Source: Spirochaetaceae bacterium (GTDB lineage Bacteria > Spirochaetota > Spirochaetia > Treponematales > Treponemataceae). From it: a stretch of DNA of 11,551 nt. Below the pieces are notes generated by a model, which did no database searches, had not been told where the DNA came from, and was given only the letters and a program-made list of their open reading frames with translations. The position numbers and the translations under genes are program-made. Below, one piece after another: positions 7,195 through 11,551 of this stretch. The stretch spans positions 1 to 11,551 of the forward strand of contig JAISTZ010000126.1 in NCBI GenBank assembly GCA_031272345.1. The letters are read 5' to 3'. Positions within the stretch are counted from its first letter, which is position 1. Each line of letters starts with the position of its first letter.

Positions 7195-7214
7195 GCTAAC
7201 ATAGCTTTGTTAGC
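7195..7214. promoter_or_regulatory. 20-bp palindrome over the copy 1 promoter -10
   Basis: GCTAACA-TAGCTT-TGTTAGC: perfect 7-bp arms and a 6-nt centre. It covers the predicted -10 TAACAT (7197-7202) and the start site. It is kept without change in copy 2 although flanking bases differ, suggesting an operator. Confidence 0.5.
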
Positions 7215-7248
7215 CCATGCTAATACAATTTCTTTCAGGGGCCGCTTC

Positions 7249-7325
7249 GTGTACGAAAAAATGAACACGCAGTCAATCCAGGCAACGATGCTGATTCCGC
7301 TCTATGGGAGAATGATTGCCGGGCG
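7249..7325 (+). pseudogene. truncated 5' fragment of the TcmP-like methyltransferase gene
   Basis: From GTG 7249 the frame gives V/M-YEKMNTQSIQATMLIPLYG and then IAGR, matching the start of the intact methyltransferase at 9322 with two residue changes (S7T and T22M, besides the GTG start). Homology ends after about 25 codons at the junction with the inserted block. No SAM-binding motif is present, so it cannot be an enzyme. The start codon differs between copies (GTG here, ATG there) yet remains a start codon in both, which supports this as the true start. The frame continues by chance antisense to the XRE gene. Confidence 0.75.
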
Positions 7326-7337
7326 CCTGACACCAAC

Positions 7338-7679
7338 TTACGGCAGGTATGTCAGAGTCACCTTTTCCGCCGCCTTGTTTATGGCCAGAAGCATTTCACT
7401 TACCACCCGCCGGGTAAAATCACGGGGCGGTCCAGTCGCGGCGCCCACCCGCCTGAAAAGTTCAAAAACATCCACTTCAAAGGCTTTTGCGATGTTTGCC
7501 AGAGTCCCAGGGTAGGGCCATTTGTTACCCCGCTCAATATCGCTGAGGAAAGGAATAGAAATACCCGCTTTTTCCGCCAGATCCGCCTGAGACCAGCCCC
7601 GGTGTTCACGAAAAAGCTTGATATTCCGGCTTAACACAGAACGAAGTTCCTCTCCGGCCTCTGTTTCTTTTCCCCCCAT
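7338..7679 (-). CDS. XRE-family transcriptional regulator, divergent from licD
   Basis: A 113-residue protein with one Cro/CI-type helix-turn-helix domain at about 16-74: SQADLAEKAG (30-39), recognition helix in ISIPFLSDIERG (40-51), then TLANIAKAFEVDVFELF (59-75). The 38-residue tail, mostly helical in character, may serve for dimerisation; there is no sensor domain. ATG 7679 has GGAG 5 nt upstream. The gene points away from licD, and the region between holds a 10-bp-arm palindrome exactly over the licD promoter, the classic layout of a repressor controlling itself and its neighbour. Its stop lies 12 bp inside the repeat junction, so it marks one end of the inserted block. It is unlike the regulator at 231 outside the HTH core. 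Confidence 0.88.
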   Translation of the reverse strand: MGGKETEAGEELRSVLSRNIKLFREHRGWSQADLAEKAGISIPFLSDIERGNKWPYPGTLANIAKAFEVDVFELFRRVGAATGPPRDFTRRVVSEMLLAINKAAEKVTLTYLP

Positions 7680-7717
7680 GCTTCTCCTTTTAGATTTTTT
7701 CTACTTAAACTACTAGC

Positions 7718-7746
7718 TTGACATAATTACAAACATCAGCTAGAAT
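7718..7746 (+). promoter_or_regulatory. strong predicted licD promoter
   Basis: Consensus -35 TTGACA (7718-7723), 17-nt spacer, -10 TAGAAT (7741-7746). Transcription would start near 7753, leaving a leader of about 90 nt before the licD start. Confidence 0.75.
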
Positions 7747-7754
7747 GTTTGTAA
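7727..7754. promoter_or_regulatory. 28-bp palindromic operator over the licD promoter
   Basis: TTACAAACAT (7727-7736) and ATGTTTGTAA (7745-7754) form a perfect 10-bp inverted repeat around an 8-nt centre. It spans the promoter spacer, the -10 and the start site. Binding there by a dimeric repressor would block RNA polymerase. The XRE protein encoded next door is the natural candidate. On the minus strand a weak TTGTAA-17-TTTAAG promoter for the xre gene begins at its edge, allowing autoregulation. Confidence 0.7.
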
Positions 7755-7808
7755 CAATTCTTATAGATAACGATAAAAGTGCTGCCCATGGGGGCGGGGT
7801 ACAAGAAA

Positions 7809-7826
7809 GCCGCCGGAAAGGGCGGC
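7809..7826 (+). other. stem-loop in the licD leader next to the ribosome site
   Basis: GCCGCC (7809-7814) pairs with GGCGGC (7821-7826) around GGAAAG. It ends 3 nt before AAGGAGG. No T run follows, so it is not a terminator; it could affect translation start or message stability. Confidence 0.45.
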
Positions 7827-7841
7827 ACAAGGAGGTTTGCG

Positions 7842-8801
7842 GTGAAGCGTATCGTTAAGGCTCTTCTAAAAAGATTACTCAGGCCGGTTTTATCAAGGTA
7901 TCATCTCATTTTGGACAAATGCGATGAATCCCGCGGCAAACTTGATACATATTCAACTGCCATTCTGGGCGTACTGTCGGTCTCCAATCCTATTACGGAA
8001 TGTCCCCCGGCGCATGGAACCCTGCGTAAGATACAACTGGCCAAAACGAAGGTGCTATTCGCCCTGGACCGGTTTTTCAAAGAACAGGGACTGCGCTATT
8101 GGCTCCACGGGGGCACCCATCTGGGAGCGGCGAGGCACGGCGGGTTTATCCCCTGGGACGATGACATCGATATTGGCATGATGCGGGAGGATTTTGACCG
8201 ATTCATCAAGATAGTCAGCGCCATGCCCCAGGATGGAAAGATACAATACCATTGGTGGGGCGGAATCATAAACGTAAAATACATAGAAAATGATTTTGTT
8301 TTGAACGCTGTGGATGTATTCCCCTTTTATCAGTATTATACAAGAACCGACATTGTTAATTGGACTCGGTTAAAACAACGTATTGAAAAAGAGATTCATT
8401 TAAATTTTAATCAACCTTTTCCCCTGTTGAACAGTCAGTATCACGGCACGCCCCATGAAATAAAGATTATGCGCGAAGTGATTATGGGCGGCAAAAACCC
8501 TGCGGAAGAGGGAGATGTTTTTAAGGTAACCGGCAAGTACGATATTTTTCGTTATGAATGGATATTTCCGCTTTCAACGATGTCCTTTGAAGGGCGGCAG
8601 CTTGCCGTTCCCAATAATGCTGACAAGACATTGGAAAGTCAATTCGGGGACTTCATGATGTATCCGCCGGACATGTACACCCACCACGGTTCAATATCCG
8701 ATGGACTAAAAAACAACTGGAGGAACTATGAAAATCTGGACAGGTTCCTCTCCGTAGACAGCAGCGCCCTTTATGAATTGATGATAGGAACAAAAAAATG
8801 A
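7842..8801 (+). CDS. LicD-family phosphotransferase
   Basis: A 319-residue protein of the LicD / nucleotidyltransferase-fold family, whose members move a phospho-alcohol (phosphocholine in LicD, ribitol phosphate in fukutin relatives) from a CDP donor to a surface glycan. The family signature is complete: LHGGTHLGAARHGGFIPWDD then DIDIGM (about 88-113), giving the metal-binding Asp cluster. The N-terminus is basic (KRIVKALLKRLLRP) and may lie on the membrane face. GTG 7842 is chosen over upstream GTG 7779 and ATG 7788 because AAGGAGG lies 6 nt before it. The stop overlaps the cytidylyltransferase start by 4 nt (ATGA). The gene is more AT-rich than the liv operon, which suggests transfer. The transferred group is not known. 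Confidence 0.85.
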   Translation: MKRIVKALLKRLLRPVLSRYHLILDKCDESRGKLDTYSTAILGVLSVSNPITECPPAHGTLRKIQLAKTKVLFALDRFFKEQGLRYWLHGGTHLGAARHGGFIPWDDDIDIGMMREDFDRFIKIVSAMPQDGKIQYHWWGGIINVKYIENDFVLNAVDVFPFYQYYTRTDIVNWTRLKQRIEKEIHLNFNQPFPLLNSQYHGTPHEIKIMREVIMGGKNPAEEGDVFKVTGKYDIFRYEWIFPLSTMSFEGRQLAVPNNADKTLESQFGDFMMYPPDMYTHHGSISDGLKNNWRNYENLDRFLSVDSSALYELMIGTKK

Positions 8802-9250
8802 CAACAGGGTTTACCGGCGGTTGTTTTGATATGTTTCACATAGGACATTTGAACCTTATCCGCCGGGCCCATGAACAATGCGACAAACTCATCGTCGGCG
8901 TCAACAGCGATGATTTTATTTTTTCATATAAACACCAATGGCCTGTTGTTCCGGCAGAGGATAGAATGGAGATACTGAAAGCCCTGCGGTATGTTGACGA
9001 TGTGGTAATAAAAGATTGTTGGAGCAGCAGTTTTTACTTATGGGAAAAATATCACTATGACAAACTGTTTATCGGTTCGGATTATCAGGATTCTCCGCAA
9101 TATAAGGAGCTGGACAGGCTGCTCAAGGCCGTGAACGCCGAGGTGGTAATTCTTCCCTATACCGAAGGCATATCAAGCAGTATATTGCGAAAAAAATTAG
9201 AGGCAAGGCGGCCTCCGGGAGCGCAGAGGGCTGAAGGGGCAGGGTCTTGA
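8798..9250 (+). CDS. CTP:phospho-alcohol cytidylyltransferase (TagD/choline-phosphate type)
   Basis: A 150-residue HxGH-class nucleotidyltransferase: TGGCFDMFHIGHLNLI (6-21) with the catalytic HIGH, EDR (54-56), IGSDY (92-96) and GISSSILR (124-131), the counterpart of the RTxGISTT motif. It would make a CDP-alcohol (CDP-glycerol, CDP-choline or CDP-ethanolamine) from CTP and the phosphorylated alcohol, feeding the LicD protein encoded just upstream with a 4-nt overlap. The core ends near residue 138. Residues 140-150 (PGAQRAEGAGS) and the stop codon are encoded by direct repeat copy 2, in a different frame from the permease, so the original tail was replaced at the junction. All catalytic motifs precede the junction, so activity is probably kept. 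Confidence 0.85.
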   Translation: MTTGFTGGCFDMFHIGHLNLIRRAHEQCDKLIVGVNSDDFIFSYKHQWPVVPAEDRMEILKALRYVDDVVIKDCWSSSFYLWEKYHYDKLFIGSDYQDSPQYKELDRLLKAVNAEVVILPYTEGISSSILRKKLEARRPPGAQRAEGAGS

Positions 9251-9275
9251 CGGTTTCGTGCGGTAGCGCTAACAT
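9247..9275 (+). promoter_or_regulatory. predicted methyltransferase promoter
   Basis: TTGACG (9247-9252), 17-nt spacer, TAACAT (9270-9275). The same promoter is present in copy 1 at 7174-7202, where it would now read antisense into the xre gene. Confidence 0.5.
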
Positions 9276-9287
9276 AGCTTTGTTAGC
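9268..9287. promoter_or_regulatory. 20-bp palindrome over the methyltransferase promoter -10
   Basis: Identical to the copy at 7195-7214 (GCTAACA, 6-nt centre, TGTTAGC). It overlaps the -10 and start site, the usual place for a repressor site. The binding protein is unknown. Confidence 0.5.
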
Positions 9288-9321
9288 CAATGCTAATACA
9301 ATTTCTTTCGGGGGCCGCTTC

Positions 9322-10134
9322 ATGTACGAAAAAATGAACTCGCAGTCAATCCAGGCAACGATGCTGATTCCGCTCTATGGGAGAACGATTGCCGGGCGGC
9401 GTTTTCCCGGCATCCTGCGCGATACGGCGGCTGAGCGAATCGTGGACAGTGTTGACTTTGATTTCTCAGGCGTTGCCTCGGTCTACGGGACGGAGTACGC
9501 CGCGCTCACCTGCCTTGTCCGCGCCGCCCGCATGGACGAATGCGCCCGCGTCTTTTTGTCCACCCACCCGGACGGCACGGTTGTCAACCTCGGCGCGGGG
9601 CTTGACGACACCTTCTCCCGCGTGGATAACGGCGCGGCGCTGTGGTACAACCTCGATTTGCCCGACGCTATTGCGTACCGCGAGCAATTCTTCGCGCCCA
9701 CGGAACGCTGCCGGAATATTGCGAAGTCCATGTTTGATTACACATGGCTCGATGATATTGGAACGCCGGAACAGGCGCTTGTGTTGGCGGCGGGGCTGTT
9801 TTTTTATTTTGAGGAATCCGAAATCCGGCGTCTCGTGGAAAAAATCTGTGAACATTTTCCAGCGTGCTGCCTGGTGTTTGAATCCTGCTCGCGCCGGGGC
9901 ATGAAAATTGCCAACAAACTGGTGCGTAAGACCGGCATCACCGGCGCGGAGATGAAATGCTTCGTCAATAACGCGGCGCAGGTCAAAGGGTGGTCGCCTA
10001 AAATTTCGTCCGCCGCGTGTCTGCCCTTTTTTGAAGGCAGATACAAGGACAAGCGGTTCTCGCTTCTGACCCGCTTTCTGATGTGGGGCGCGGACTTTCT
10101 GTGCAAGACAAAATTTGTCGTGGTGCGGTGGTAA
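9322..10134 (+). CDS. class I SAM-dependent methyltransferase, TcmP/LCM-like
   Basis: A 270-residue protein of the leucine carboxyl methyltransferase fold, close to TcmP-type O-methyltransferases. Seen: TMLIPLYGR (13-21), a typical family opening; the SAM-binding VVNLGAGLDDTFSR (87-100); YNLDLPDAIAYR (109-120) with the acidic residue expected to hold the SAM ribose; AKSMFDYTWLDDI (134-146); and VLAAGLFFYFEE (154-165). The length is normal. ATG 9322 is chosen because GGGGG lies about 7 nt upstream and copy 1 of the repeat keeps a start codon (GTG) at the same place; an upstream in-frame TTG at 9247 is inside the promoter. Likely methylates a carboxyl or hydroxyl of a small molecule; the substrate is not known. 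Copy 2 of the repeat covers the first 25 codons. Confidence 0.88.
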   Translation: MYEKMNSQSIQATMLIPLYGRTIAGRRFPGILRDTAAERIVDSVDFDFSGVASVYGTEYAALTCLVRAARMDECARVFLSTHPDGTVVNLGAGLDDTFSRVDNGAALWYNLDLPDAIAYREQFFAPTERCRNIAKSMFDYTWLDDIGTPEQALVLAAGLFFYFEESEIRRLVEKICEHFPACCLVFESCSRRGMKIANKLVRKTGITGAEMKCFVNNAAQVKGWSPKISSAACLPFFEGRYKDKRFSLLTRFLMWGADFLCKTKFVVVRW

Positions 10135-10202
10135 ATGAACCCCGCAAAACTTGGCGTAAGCAGCAGGTTGCGTTCAGGCAGTCCTTTTGTGTGTTCCTGG
10201 AA

Positions 10203-10557
10203 TCACGGCGCCGTGTTTTCCGCGTCTTCAATAATCGCCTCCAGAAGATTTGTAAAATCCACCGCGTTTTTCTGTGTGATAACAGGCCGGCCGCTGCAAA
10301 AGCTATTCGGTATTTGCCACATCGGTCAAACGCATCTTACCATCCGCCGCTTGCATCTTCAAACCGTGACAATTTGTCACGGTTTCATTTCCTTCGTCTC
10401 GTAGGCGCTCTTTTAATTTGCGCCAGTAAGCCGCCGGATCAACACTTTGTGTTAATACCGCCACCACGTCCACTATCGAGAAATACCAGTCCTGGGTTTC
10501 CTCGTTCCATTCGGTGCGGATTTTTTTTCCTTCAAAGGGCTGCATAGTGGTTGTCAT
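10203..10557 (-). pseudogene. decayed BRO-N / phage antirepressor-like gene
   Basis: From ATG 10557 (GGAGG 8 nt upstream) the frame encodes 84 residues of a BRO-N type domain (MQPFEGKKIRTEWNEETQDW, then YFSIVDVVAVLT and YWRKLKERL, ending ADGKMRLTDVANTE). Related proteins continue with Q; here the codon is TAG (10305-10303), a CAG-to-TAG change. Another frame then gives GRPVITQKNAVDFTNLLEAI and ends at TGA 10205-10203; this resembles the C-terminal tail of such antirepressors, so the middle of the gene (well over 100 residues) seems deleted. A TATAGT box upstream (near 10605) may be the old promoter. The gene is a prophage or mobile relic and is probably not functional, though an 84-residue BRO-N peptide could still be made. 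The deletion call rests on family memory. Confidence 0.65.
10361..10385. repeat. perfect 25-bp palindrome inside the antirepressor relic
   Basis: The 12-nt arms AAACCGTGACAA (10361-10372) and TTGTCACGGTTT (10374-10385) surround one central T. It lies in codons for NETVTNCHGLK of the relic, so it may be incidental to coding. As RNA it would form a strong short-loop hairpin on either strand. Confidence 0.6.
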
Positions 10558-10741
10558 CGTGTGGCCTCCTCTGCGCGGTGTAGATTGGCGTACATGGGCT
10601 TACTATAGCGAAAAACGCCACGCAAAGTAAGCGGGGGCAGACGGCGTACCTTGCGCTGTGTTACCAAACCGAGCGCGGGGAGCGGGGGAGTTGGACGGAG
10701 ACACAGTTGGCGATTGTGCCGTGAGGTCTCGCCCGAGGCGT
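10558..10741. other. intergenic region without a recognised gene
   Basis: Between the antirepressor relic start and the PIN gene promoter. It holds the relic's ribosome site and a TATAGT box on the minus strand. I see no coding frame with family features and no RNA gene. Confidence 0.5.
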
Positions 10742-10770
10742 TTGACGTTCTCTTGCGGACATAATAGAAT
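10742..10770 (+). promoter_or_regulatory. strong promoter of the PIN toxin operon
   Basis: -35 TTGACG (10742-10747), exactly 17 nt, -10 TAGAAT (10765-10770). The predicted start site is at or within a base or two of the ATG at 10777, so the message would be leaderless or nearly so. No Shine-Dalgarno motif precedes the ATG, which agrees. Confidence 0.7.
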
Positions 10771-10776
10771 AAGAAT

Positions 10777-11274
10777 ATGGAGCCGGACAAAAAGAGCCTC
10801 TACATTGAGACCACCATCCCCAGTTACGCTACGGCGAGAGATAGCCTTGACCTGTTGAAACTCCACCGGCAGGTCATCACCAGGGCGTTCTGGCGGGACG
10901 AGCGGCACAGGTTCAGGCTGTGCACAAGCCGGGCGGTGCGTATCGAGTGCGAAAGGGGCGACCCGGAGGCCGCCCGGCGGCGCGTTGCTTTTCTCGACGG
11001 GATTGAGGAATATCCGGTCACCGATGAAATGAAAGCCCTGGCGCTTACCTATCAGGCATTGTTGCATATTCCCGCCGAGGCGGTCCTCGACTGTACCCAT
11101 CTGGCGGTGTGCGTTCTCCGCCGTGTTGATTTCCTGCTTTCCTGGAACCTGGCCCATCTGGGGGAGGTTGCGCAAGAAAAGGCGCGGGTGTATAATGAGA
11201 AGAACGGTTTGTGGACACCGCGCATGGTGACGCCGGAAACCATAAGCATTTTGATGATCAAGGGGGAAGTATGA
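10777..11274 (+). CDS. PIN-domain (VapC-like) toxin
   Basis: A 165-residue PIN-fold ribonuclease-like protein, the usual toxin of VapBC-type modules. Seen: the family opening LYIETTIPSY (8-17; the first acidic residue is Glu 11), ECERGDPEAARRR (57-69), DCTHLAVCVL (105-114) with Asp 105, and DFLLSWNLAHL (118-128). Four acidic positions (E11, E57 or E59, D105, D118) can form the metal site. The tail N..NGLWTPRMVTPETI is also standard for this subfamily. The strong leaderless promoter ends at the ATG. The stop overlaps the next gene's start by 4 nt (ATGA). Order is toxin first, then partner, the reverse of classical vapBC but usual for this PIN subfamily. Substrate RNA unknown. Confidence 0.8.
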   Translation: MEPDKKSLYIETTIPSYATARDSLDLLKLHRQVITRAFWRDERHRFRLCTSRAVRIECERGDPEAARRRVAFLDGIEEYPVTDEMKALALTYQALLHIPAEAVLDCTHLAVCVLRRVDFLLSWNLAHLGEVAQEKARVYNEKNGLWTPRMVTPETISILMIKGEV

Positions 11275-11483
11275 CCGAGTACATGGAATTGATGCAGGAA
11301 GATGATGTCATGCAGGATGTGCGCAAGCGCAGGGCCGAAGCTTCAAAGATATTTTTGAGCTTTGGGGATGACATGGAAGGCTTCAACCGCTATGTGGAGG
11401 AGCAAACGAAAGCCTTTGGCTACCGCTCCGAACCCACCGGCCACGGCACGACTCGCCTGGTACGCATCGAGCCGCAGCAATAA
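11271..11483 (+). CDS. small partner protein of the PIN toxin (putative antitoxin)
   Basis: A 70-residue, strongly charged protein (QDVRKRRAEASKIFLSFG, NRYVEEQTKAFG). ATG 11271 overlaps the toxin stop by 4 nt; AAGGGGGA lies just upstream as ribosome site. Similar short genes directly follow PIN genes of this subfamily and are taken to be antitoxins or accessory proteins. No AbrB, ribbon-helix-helix or PhD-type DNA-binding motif is evident, so it may neutralise by contact without repressing transcription. Antitoxin function is inferred from position and coupling only. Confidence 0.65.
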   Translation: MTEYMELMQEDDVMQDVRKRRAEASKIFLSFGDDMEGFNRYVEEQTKAFGYRSEPTGHGTTRLVRIEPQQ

Positions 11484-11529
11484 AGCCCGTCACCCCGGAG
11501 GTTTGCCTCGTCCATGCGACGGCACACTC

Positions 11530-11549
11530 CATCTTGTTCCCGCAAGATG
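11530..11549. other. short stem-loop after the toxin-antitoxin pair
   Basis: CATCTTG (11530-11536) pairs with CAAGATG (11543-11549) around TTCCCG. The window ends 2 bases later, so it is not possible to see whether a T run follows. It could be an end-of-operon hairpin. Nothing else is seen in 11484-11529. Confidence 0.3.
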
Positions 11550-11551
11550 TA

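Larger units (their letters stand above)
7137..7325 (+). repeat. direct repeat copy 1 (permease 3' end + promoter + methyltransferase 5' fragment)
   Basis: These 189 bp match 9216-9398 with 7 substitutions and one 6-bp gap. The copy holds, in order, the last codons of the permease gene, a TTGACG-17-TAACAT promoter (7174-7202), a 20-bp palindrome (7195-7214) and the first 25 or so codons of the methyltransferase gene. Both homologies stop sharply at GGGCG, after which the XRE gene end begins. Confidence 0.9.
9216..9398 (+). repeat. direct repeat copy 2 (at the methyltransferase start)
   Basis: 183 bp matching 7137-7325. It begins with CGGGAGCGCAGAGGGCTGA, which is permease C-terminal coding sequence in copy 1 but here follows the cytidylyltransferase. 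It contains the promoter, palindrome and first codons of the intact methyltransferase gene, and ends at GGGCG in codon 26. Confidence 0.9.

Noticed and set aside
7195..7214. Integron attC site
   Set aside because: AAC...GTT ends within a palindrome beside a mobile-looking cassette recall attC, and some treponemes carry integrons. But the 7-bp RYYYAAC and GTTRRRY boxes do not match, there are no inner L boxes, and the repeat extends 189 bp into coding sequence.
7809..7826. Intrinsic terminator upstream of licD
   Set aside because: No T run follows on either side, and a ribosome site follows at once.
7779..7841. Upstream GTG/ATG starts for licD (7779, 7788)
   Set aside because: They would translate the leader hairpin and the Shine-Dalgarno region; GTG 7842 has AAGGAGG at ideal spacing.
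9247..9321. Upstream TTG start for the methyltransferase
   Set aside because: These codons overlap the -35, -10 and palindrome. Family members begin near MLIPLYGR, and a start codon at 9322 is kept in both repeat copies.
10083..10547. 154-residue plus-strand frame opposite the antirepressor relic
   Set aside because: It begins inside the methyltransferase gene, has no ribosome site and no recognisable family; it is a shadow of decayed sequence.
1..11551. CRISPR arrays, tRNA or rRNA genes, transposase or integrase genes
   Set aside because: No regularly spaced short repeats, no cloverleaf-like sequence, and no transposase or recombinase motifs were seen on either strand.

Overview
The window looks like a bacterial chromosome segment of moderately high GC. 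The most likely source is a Treponema-type spirochaete, for example one from an insect gut. That is inferred from the style of the proteins (Liv binding protein with a short MKK leader and a glycine-rich mature start, small XRE regulators, a BRO-type antirepressor relic, a licD/cytidylyltransferase pair). No rRNA, tRNA or marker gene is present to prove it.

Left edge (1-540): a gene start that may run off the left end, divergent from a small XRE regulator. The gap between them holds a TTGACA promoter pointing left and an inverted repeat across it.

Minus-strand operon (554-5925): a branched-chain amino acid (Liv/HAAT type) ABC importer read in the order livK, livH, a livM-livG fusion, livF, then a two-CBS plus ACT-like protein. 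The last four genes are coupled by 1-nt gaps or 4-nt overlaps. livK is separated from the rest by about 100 nt holding three successive stem-loops, the last a terminator-like hairpin, which suits making more binding protein than membrane parts.

Plus-strand middle (6073-7155): a lone DppB/OppB-type permease with no partner permease, ATPase or binding protein in the window.

Inserted block (7137-9398): two imperfect direct repeats (189 and 183 bp) enclose about 1.9 kb that is visibly richer in AT. It holds a minus-strand XRE regulator, then a divergent licD phosphotransferase and a CTP-dependent cytidylyltransferase. Each repeat starts inside the last codons of the permease gene and ends inside the first codons of a TcmP/LCM-like methyltransferase gene. 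The simplest reading is that the permease and methyltransferase genes were once neighbours, and that the block was inserted between them with duplication of the junction. Copy 1 therefore carries a dead methyltransferase start. Copy 2 carries the live promoter and start, and also supplies the last residues and stop codon of the cytidylyltransferase.

Right part (9322-11551): the intact methyltransferase, a decayed BRO/antirepressor gene (nonsense codon plus internal deletion), and a PIN-domain toxin with an overlapping small partner gene, driven by a strong promoter that predicts a nearly leaderless mRNA.

No wholly new system can be proven from sequence alone. The strongest candidate is the repeat-flanked, XRE-controlled licD-cytidylyltransferase cassette, which would add a CDP-activated phospho-alcohol (choline, glycerol or similar) to a cell-surface glycan.
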